Below are positions 56,274 through 64,000 of a stretch of DNA of 64,000 nucleotides, piece by piece. The first letter of the stretch is position 1; every line of letters starts with the position of its first letter. The DNA comes from Ecdyonurus torrentis (Eukaryota > Arthropoda > Insecta > Ephemeroptera > Heptageniidae). The position numbers and the translations under genes were made by a program. The stretch is taken from the NCBI GenBank assembly GCA_949318235.1, contig OX439136.1, positions 12,390,427 through 12,454,426 of the forward strand. Direction: 5' to 3'. The notes under the pieces were generated by a model. It saw only the letters and a list, made by a program, of their open reading frames with translations. It made no database searches and had not been told where the DNA came from.

Positions 56274-56733
56274 CTTAATTGTGTCTTGAAGAACCAACAG
56301 AGAGTTTTGCTTTTGTCACCCTCGCACTTCAAGACTGAAAAAAATAAGGATAAATAAAAATTAAAAAGATCAAAGGCTAGCCTCTGTTAGAAAAGAAACA
56401 AACAATGGAAATTAAACTGATTGGATTAGAATACGACAATGATAAAAACGTGGGAATTTTTTTATTTAAATTGTTTTGAATTTATTTTTTAATCGTCATT
56501 CTATAAGGTCATATAATTATATCTTATATACACTCTTATACTGTGATTATGTTTATATATTAATACGACTTACATTATTGATTTTATTGCATTATATAAG
56601 TGATATATATTTTTTGTTTTAATATCAATTAACAGTGCAAATATTCTGTAAATAAGCTTTTCCCCTCCCTTATGACAATGAAATATAAAATGAATGTGTC
56701 AAATTGATATGATATATTCAATGTGGGAAACAA

Positions 56734-57066
56734 GCTACTGCCTGATTTGAATAAAAAGTTGTAATGAAAGAAAAATTGGAAATTTTGCACAGTTATACAT
56801 TTGGATAAGGTATATTTAAAAATGTAAAATAATAATAATAAAAAATGGGGGTCACCATGTTAGATTTTAAATTATGATTTTTTTGAATTTCTAGTCCCAT
56901 AAGAGCCCATATGTAAATTTTAATAATTATTTTCTCTCTCATCTGACGGTCACGTGTTCTAAAAATTTTAACATTTCGTAAGGTAACTATTAACTTTCGA
57001 ATTTGCGAAGATTCGAAGTTTTCTTTTTAGATTTTGAGATACAAGCTATCTAAAATACAAGCCTTA
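56734..57066 (+). repeat. Dispersed repeat family E, copy 2
   Basis: Colinear with 33184-33512 over about 330 bp: GGAAATTTTGCACAGTTATA, GGGGGTCACCATGTTAGATT, TCTAGTCCCATAAGAGCCCA, GACGGTCACGTGTTCT and TTTTGAGATACAAGCTATCT. Non-coding. Confidence 0.75.
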
Positions 57067-57069
57067 AAT

Positions 57070-58055
57070 TAGAATTTGCTCATATTAATAATTGCCTTAT
57101 AATAATAATTGTTTATTTATATTTATAATTTTCTTATTTAGTTTAATAATAATGTATAGTTAACGGAAAAAAGTCCTATACGGCTGTATCGGGTAGTGCA
57201 AAAGATACTCAATCTGCTTCAAAAAAATTAAAAGTTTTCTCCGGAGGAAAAGGACTGAAAACATGGGTTCAGGAAAACGTTTATTTCATGAGAACTTATA
57301 AAAGAGAAAATAATATCAGTTTTATATACTGCTGATATATTATCATCAGAACAAAATTAAATTATAGAGATAACGATTTAATTATTAAATAATATTTTAC
57401 TTGTAGATTTAAGGATTTAATTTGAGTTAAATTGCCCAAAATAGCCCCCCCCCCCCATCAAAAAGACAAAATGGACAAAAAGACAAGAGAGCTTCGCTTC
57501 CTTTCCACAAGTTGTCGCTGTCACAATTACAATAATTGACCCATGACCCTGTTACGTGTCATTGTTAAAAAAAAAAAAAAAAAAAAATGAAGGTGTGGAG
57601 CTTCCACGTTTTCCACGTTGGAAGTTTTTTTCTTTTTCTATTCTCTTTAAAGTATACTATATTAAAAAAGTACTCTATAATTAAGGTTAAAAGTGTCATT
57701 TCTTTAAAGGCAAATAAAATACTATAAATACATGATTCATTTTTTTAAAGGCAAATTAGTATTTTTTTTACTTTAGTTTCCATTATGAAAAAGTAGCATA
57801 GAAACATTCACTAAATTACTTTAAAAAACAAATATTGCGTAGTTCAAGAAGATAAGCAACGAACTGAAGATTTTGCAGAATCCAAAAATTATAGATATCA
57901 TCCAGAATTTACAAACACTATATTATTATTTTTTCATACAGTCTTTTGATTCTAATAGTAAGTATGGTATGGTGGTCATTTTATTAGTATAGGGTAAGTA
58001 AGAAAAGTGAACGCTATTATATCGCCTTTGATTTTATAATAAAAACACATTATAA

Positions 58056-58088
<33 letters not shown>

Positions 58089-58560
58089 ATTAAAATTACA
58101 GTTTAAAATTTGAAGCAATGGCAGTCTTGTTTTAAAAAAAAACAGTAGGCATAAACATAAACACGTGGCTAAAGTGGCAAATTTTGGACGTCGCAAAAAG
58201 CTTTGTTTTCGTACGTGCAAGGTCAAGGCATTAACAAAGTAATAAATTATTTTGTCTAGACCGTCACATAGAAAGTCATTATTTTATTTTACTATTACTT
58301 TTTATTATTATTTTATTGACTATTTTGAATGCTTGATGACGTATTATATAACCAATCAAATGCATGTAGGGCGAGAGAGGGAAAGCTGTAGTGAACCCCT
58401 AATTTTCTATCCATTGGCAATTTGCGGAATCATAATATTATAAAATACATACTTTGCGAAGTAAATTTCGAGAAAACCACTGCAGTAAGAACGGAGAAAT
58501 AACATATTTATAAATTACATACAACACCTTTTTTTAAATAAGATTATAACTTATATTTAT
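57070..58560. other. ELOVL upstream intron, AT-rich
   Basis: No exon-like or mobile-element signal apart from homopolymers: C run near 57446-57454, A run near 57568-57587, T run near 58060-58083. Confidence 0.6.
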
Positions 58561-58591
58561 ATCAGTTGAAAGGTAGTGCGTTCTATATGTA

Positions 58592-58711
58592 CAGCTCTGG
58601 CCAAAAGTTCCCGAACGATTTGCATAGGCAACCCGCAACTACACTATGTTATCTTTATGAGAAAACGCAGCGGCTGCCGCTGCCCCGTTCGGAAACTTTT
58701 GGCCAGAGCTG
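58592..58711. mobile_element. Tc1/mariner-type MITE, 120 bp, copy 2
   Basis: TA-flanked (58590-58591, 58712-58713). Ends CAGCTCTGGCCAAAAGTTCC and GGAAACTTTTGGCCAGAGCTG pair. The interior is shared with 34614-34733 (CGATTTGCATAGGCAACCCG, CACTATGTTATCTTTA, GCTGCCGCTGCCCCG). The two open frames reading through it are incidental. Confidence 0.9.
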
Positions 58712-58719
58712 TACGTTAC

Positions 58720-60390
58720 ACATTACTACTGAAGATTACGTATACTTCTTCATATCATAATATTTCTTTGATAATCCGTATACTAGCAAATAAATATAAA
58801 TGCTTATGGGAAGGAAAAAAAATTGCCTAAGCACGTCAAATTGTTATCCTTCATTTAAATATTTCCGTCCTCGGTGCAGTATTTTTCTCAAGAAACGCTA
58901 AAAACATGGTACGGTGATAGAAGCATCAAGAAGTATTGGCAAGCAATTTGTTTTTATCATCTCTCGTGGTAACTTTAAAAATTATTGTTTTTAAAATTCT
59001 TTCAGTGTTCCATGGAATCTTAAAAAACGTATATTAAAACGACAAAAAAAAATACAAATTTTTGGGACCTATTATAATTGTTATTCATTTCTCCTCAAAG
59101 TATAAAAAAACAATTGAAAAACAACAAGAAATGCAAATATTTTTAAGTCTTGGCTGCTAATTTTGCACTTTATAATAATATAAATAATATAAGTAATATA
59201 ATATAAGTAAATCATATACGTATATAAAAACAAAATATTATGAAAAATTCTTTAGTAACTTGTATGCCTGCAAAATCACTCCGCTATCATGTTTTATTTA
59301 TGCTATATTATCACAAATTATTTTATAGTATTATTTTTAAAAAATTACTCTTTTAACTTTTGTATATACGTAAAGGTATATAGCAGGTATGAGTTTAACA
59401 TGATTATCAAAGTAATTTCACAAATGCAAATCTTTTAGTTTGCACAGATTGTGATGTTCAGTTATATTTAAATTGGCTTATACTGCAGTATATAGTAAGA
59501 ATTACAACGGAAACTTCAAGTATTATTTGATTTTGTTTATCTAAAATACTTTATTTTAATTTCATCATAATATATGCATGTCTTATAAATCACAATTGCC
59601 TGACTATATTCTTATATATTTTACTGTTAAAATAATTTTAACATAATTTTTTTGAACATAATTACAATTTCGAAATATCAATAAATATATATATATATAT
59701 ATATTTTTTTTTTGCATCATCTTTTTTCTACATATCTAAAAGAGGTCATGACTTTGAATTTTTTTTTTTTTGGGATATGTAAAATTTTATTTCCAACAAC
59801 TTTTGTTATTACAATTTTTTTTCGAAAACCGATCAGAAAAGCTGTAAAAAAATTATTTGTGCTCAGAGGTCAAAGGTCAATTCAGGAGAACTGTACGCGT
59901 CCCAAGATTCAGCTTGGTGCTAAAAGTGCTTCTATTGGTCATATCTACTATCTCTGAAAGTTTCATGCTTTTAACCATCAGAATAACCGATTTTTTACAC
60001 TAACTGCTTACACTAATGTTTGTCTTTTTTATTAAAATTATTTTTCATATCTCTTAGCTTCTTGATATAAAATCGCTGCCAAAGCGTTTTGAATAATCCG
60101 AAAGCGTTATATAGGATCACGCATAAAATACCGAGAAACGAAATTAGTGGATTAGAGCATCAAAAATTGATTCCAACGCGCTCGGTTCGTTTATATTAAG
60201 TAGGCTAACTTGTAAATATGCAAATACAAATTAAGAAGGTTACGTAAAAAAAGTTGAAAATTTAAACTTACCAACATAGCTGATTGTAAGTCATCGCAAT
60301 TGACATTTTGAATGATGCCTAAATTAATTAAACTATATAGTACAGTGCATGTCTCATATTTAAACTTATAAAAATAAAAATAGTGTAATA
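58720..60390. other. ELOVL upstream intron, AT-rich
   Basis: No gene, RNA gene or clear repeat found. A short (TA)n lies at about 59684-59703. Confidence 0.6.
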
Positions 60391-60392
60391 AT

Positions 60393-60950
60393 CACTTACA
60401 TTACATAGTGCATTACTTTAGTTACGAATACTAAACGTATTTAAGATAATCACTTTTAAGTTATTACGAGTAGCTATAAAATAATATATTTTAGCAAATT
60501 ATTAAAAATAGCTGATTTTTATTGTTTTAAGTTTTTTTTTTTTTTTTTTTTACCTATTTTAAGCTAAAATACTTTAAATAATTTGCTAAAATGCATTATT
60601 TTAGCTACTAACTTAAAAGTGATTATCTTAAAGCCATAGACCACATAAAACAACATGTGCTTTTTAATGAATAAACATGAAATGAGATCTTCAAAACTGT
60701 TGACAATTTTTACCAGAATGTTAATTTAGCCCCACGAGAGAACGTGAAAATACTGTAAAGTATGCATTTGGCATTTTTGGCGTGACTATTTATGTTTATG
60801 ACGGCAGAAACATGCAAAAATTAGTATGAAAAAGTTGTGCGGGTTGCATAAATCGAAATTTCTAATCATTGCTACGGAGCTACAGCTGGGTTTTGGTCTA
60901 TTCCTTTAAATAAGTTATTATTCGTAACTAAAGTAATGCACCAGTGAGCG
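60393..60950. repeat. Composite inverted repeat: outer arms with nested foldback and family F copy
   Basis: The outer arms CATAGTGCATTACTTTAGTTACGAATA and TATTCGTAACTAAAGTAATGCAC flank two inner units. One is a foldback at 60440-60629 (AAGATAATCACTTTTAAGTT mirrored by AACTTAAAAGTGATTATCTT, with a T tract near its centre). The other is the family F repeat at 60631-60910. Confidence 0.72.
60631..60910 (+). repeat. Dispersed repeat family F, uninterrupted copy
   Basis: Starts AAGCCATAGACCACATAAAA and ends TTTTGGTCTATTCC, so ends are weakly inverted (AGACCA / TGGTCT). It aligns in reverse with 12366-12891 apart from the nested insertion there. It contains GCGGGTTGCATAAATCG, also echoed at 8159-8400. 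Confidence 0.75.
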
Positions 60951-61421
60951 TAACAAAAAGGTAAGATGAGACTTTATGAAAAATTACTTTCACTGCTTAT
61001 ACAATGCTTAACTGTCTGCAATACTTCGTCATATTTTGCATATTATGATTATTATCACACTTTCATTATAAATTATAATATAGTTCAAATAATTAAAAAT
61101 TGCTTAAATTGTCAAACTCAAGTAGCCACAGCTATTGCACTGAATTATGTTTATTTGTCTGCTATCACTATTTATTTATAAAATGTTTTTAATTATTTTT
61201 AAAACCAAGTTTCAAAAAATGGTTGTTTAAATTATTTAAACGGTATAATTTGAATGGTACTATTTTATCTTTTATGGTAGGCAATGTTATCATCACTTGA
61301 CGAATAAATCGGATAAATGAATGAAAAAAATAGCTATTTCAGAATTAAATATTTTATAACATATTGTGTGAATTGCCAATGTGTTGGGCTGGTAAAATTG
61401 AATGTTTCCTTCGATGACAGC

Positions 61422-61454
<33 letters not shown>

Positions 61455-61582
61455 CTAGGACTCAATAAAATCAATGAAAAATTTTGCCAAGCAATTTCAC
61501 CATAAATTTAAATTATTCTTTAAGTGTTCTAATTTAAAATTTTAGGTTAATTAGAAACTTCATGAAAATTTATTTTTCTCAC

Positions 61583-61690
61583 CAAGGCTTCCGGTAGTAA
61601 GGGCAAGTATTTTAGGCGAGTTGTCAACGATTGGACCTTCAGTTGCCGAGTTGTGTGTTCAGCGTGAGCCCCCGGCTCTTCTCAAATCTT
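61583..61690 (-). other. Probable ELOVL non-coding first exon
   Basis: A GC-richer island in AT-rich DNA. On the minus strand it ends CCGGAAGCCTTG|GTGAGA, a good donor at 61583/61582. It could pair with the acceptor ATTTTTTTCAG at 56335 of the exon holding the ATG. The transcription start is unknown and assignment to ELOVL is inferred from order and strand only. A plus-strand start here is possible. Confidence 0.45.
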
Positions 61691-61699
61691 TTTAACACA

Positions 61700-63730
61700 G
61701 TGAGTTTTTAATAATATATTTAAATACTGAAATTTAATATTGTGCATTCAATTTTAAGTTTAGCATGTGAAGTTATAATGCGTGTTTACCCAAAAGTTAA
61801 TTAAAAAAGTGTTTGCTTTCTTTCTTTATTTGACGAGAATTTTAAATATATAGCAATTTATGAATTTATGACATAACACTGAATGCGCTTCGAAGCCATA
61901 CTTGAGCAATAAACATCATTGTTCAGCATAGGAAAAACTTTGTTGTTTGCTAATTTCTTAGAAAATCAATTAATTTTTGGTTCTCACATACTTTAGACAT
62001 AGCTGAATCTATTAACAGCATCAATGCTCTCAAAATTATTGTTTGAAATTTATAAAGTGGCAAAATGATTCATTTTCCTATACGGTCCATGTTATTGAGT
62101 GATCCAACATGGTGTCGACTTTAACATGAATGCATACACCGCCTATTGAAAGAAACTAAATAATAGTGCCTGTTGGTCCAGATACTCGCTACAAAAAAAA
62201 AAAAAATTATACACCATTAAAGGAATAAATCTCCATTGCACTAATGGTGGTTATCGGTTTAATAATAATGATAAAAAAAATGTTAAAAAAAATCTTTAAA
62301 ACAAAAATCTATGGCTTAAAACACGTAAAAGTATGTCCAGTACAGTATTTCTCATTTATAAGTATCTCCGGAATCGGTTGAGTAGTTTTCTCAAAAATCG
62401 CCCCCCCCCCCCGCCCCCCAAAAACTTGTTTTTGCTTGTCGAGCGTAATGTTAAATTAGGGGAATCTTCGCTTTCCCCACGTTCTCTGTGAGCTAAACCG
62501 ATAAGCTTCTATGGATATATAATATAGCACTCCTTGTCTCCGTTACAATATTGTCCATCTAATTCATAATTCACAATATCTATCGTATTATTGTCTCTTA
62601 GCTCTCCTTGTGCCTTTACTTATAATCAACTTAAAACATTAATTTCTAAAATTTCTTAATTTCAGTACAATCGAAATTCTGTCAAGTGCTGTCACTTATT
62701 AAATAATTGTTGTTGATTTTTCGGTATTTGTTTTGTTGAATTGGATGTTTACCTTTTTTTTTTTTTTTTTCTTGAGATGGCCAATGCTTGTTGTAACATA
62801 ATGTATAATTTTGCAATGAACTACCTGGGTCAATAAAAATATTTCTAATTGCTAATTGATAATTACTAAATACGCAGTCGGCAGTCGAAATGAAAGTAAA
62901 AATATCGAGGGTAGAAACTGTTACGACACTAATTAACAGTCATTGACCTCTATATGACTTAGCTCATTTTAATTTTCTGCATTACATTAATTAATAAGCA
63001 ATCGAGCAAAAATATATATTTTTAGGTCAAATAATTAGGTCGTGGGAGATTTATTTTTTCAATCTGCCCCCACCCCACCCGTCCAACCCCCTTTTTTTTA
63101 TTCAAAATTTACTTTTAACATATTAATATTTTGAATATTTACGTGGTAAATGTTCTTTTTATACTTGACAATATATTAAAATTAAATGTTATGAACTATA
63201 GCTTATTATTTTTTTATGTATAACTAATACATTATATCTTCACGTTATCATTCAACTCAAATTAATATATTCCTATAAAAACACTTATTCTATGGTCATA
63301 TGATACTTTCAATCAAATGAAGATTATATTTTAATAAAACATTCAGGGTTATTATTATTATTTTAATTGTTCAATTGTTTGTAAACATAAAAACATGTTT
63401 TTAGCCTCGCATTTTTTTCTTCTTTTTATTCTAATGCTATGGCCTATGAGGTTGGTTCTGCAAAACTAAAAAGGATAAAATAAGAAATATTGGAATCATA
63501 ACTATTTTATTTTCCACGCAGCAGGCGACGCCGATATATATTTCAAACGTTTCATCGTTTCGTTATATGACATCTTATAAATTTTACAAGCTTTCTGCAC
63601 TGACAAAAATAAGCACTATAAATTATGTTGTTATGCATAAATGTTGCTTTGCTGCAATGAATTAGCATAACTATTACGTTGTACATCAATTATACTAATA
63701 GTTTAAATGTTCAACACAATTATTATTTCT

Positions 63731-63790
<60 letters not shown>

Positions 63791-64000
63791 AAAATAGCAA
63801 CATTTGTGATGTATAAAATCGCACAATTATTCAATGCAGTACAGTATAAATAATTTATTTTCTCCGAATGAGAACGATTAATAGATATATACAAAGAGCA
63901 TAAAATTGTTTTGAAAAACAACAACAAGAGCTAATAAAAAATTACATTGCATTATACAAACTTCTTTAGCGTAATATTGTAGCTCAATTTTAAATTGTAT
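61700..64000. other. AT-rich DNA upstream of ELOVL
   Basis: No coding exon, RNA gene or mobile element with both ends was seen. Landmarks are a C tract near 62401-62412, a CCCCCACCCCACCC stretch near 63067-63080 and a 57-base T tract at 63732-63788. Confidence 0.6.

Noticed and set aside
58566..58830. 64- and 84-codon frames
   Set aside because: They run through the TA-flanked 120-bp MITE and neighbouring AT-rich DNA; no similarity.
59712..59957. 81-codon frame ending with GQRSIQENCTRPKIQLGAKS
   Set aside because: Slightly more complex composition than its surroundings, but no splice sites, family motif or homologous segment recognised.

Overview
This is a strongly AT-rich animal nuclear segment with many homopolymer and dinucleotide runs. 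It carries three recognisable spliced protein genes set in long introns and intergenic DNA full of small inverted-repeat transposons. Multi-exon genes with GT..AG introns, a tRNA-derived SINE, Penelope-like retroelements and hAT/Tc1/piggyBac-type MITEs all indicate a metazoan. The ELOVL active-site context (HIYHHTGM, then GGHGTFLGFIN and WWKKHITQMQMIQF) and the linker of the PTB protein look arthropod-like to me, possibly chelicerate or crustacean. That placement is inference, not proof.

Layout. (1) 1-14921, plus strand: the 3' two thirds of a polypyrimidine-tract-binding protein gene (PTBP/hephaestus). Ten exons cover the linker after RRM2, then RRM3, RRM4 and the stop codon. They include a 27-nt in-frame microexon and a 34-nt frame-shifting exon equivalent to the autoregulatory 34-nt exon of vertebrate PTBP1/PTBP2. 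(2) 14922 to about 22140: a long, extremely AT-rich stretch with no coding evidence, probably PTBP 3'UTR in part. (3) 24892-36935, plus strand: a complete 11-exon DCAF15 gene (780 codons), the substrate receptor of a CUL4-DDB1 ubiquitin ligase, with transposon-laden introns. (4) About 37-49.6 kb: intergenic DNA between the convergent DCAF15 and ELOVL genes. It holds two Penelope-like (GIY-YIG) retroelement copies, one a 516-bp-arm foldback, a complete SINE with target-site duplication, large inverted repeats and a CG-rich 33-bp tandem repeat in inverted arms. (5) 49622-61690, minus strand: a complete ELOVL fatty-acid elongase gene (285 codons, seven coding exons) with a probable non-coding first exon near 61.6 kb. 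(6) 61.7-64 kb: AT-rich DNA with no gene seen.

The three genes have unrelated jobs (splicing regulation, ubiquitin ligase specificity, lipid elongation), so there is no operon-like logic. The most interesting signals concern PTBP splicing: the conserved poison-by-skipping exon, a microexon, and a textbook zero-length recursive splice site in one intron. Next come the Penelope-derived foldback family and the 33-bp CG-rich repeat. All exon boundaries were derived by reading phase, splice consensus and protein similarity from memory. No alignment or search was run.
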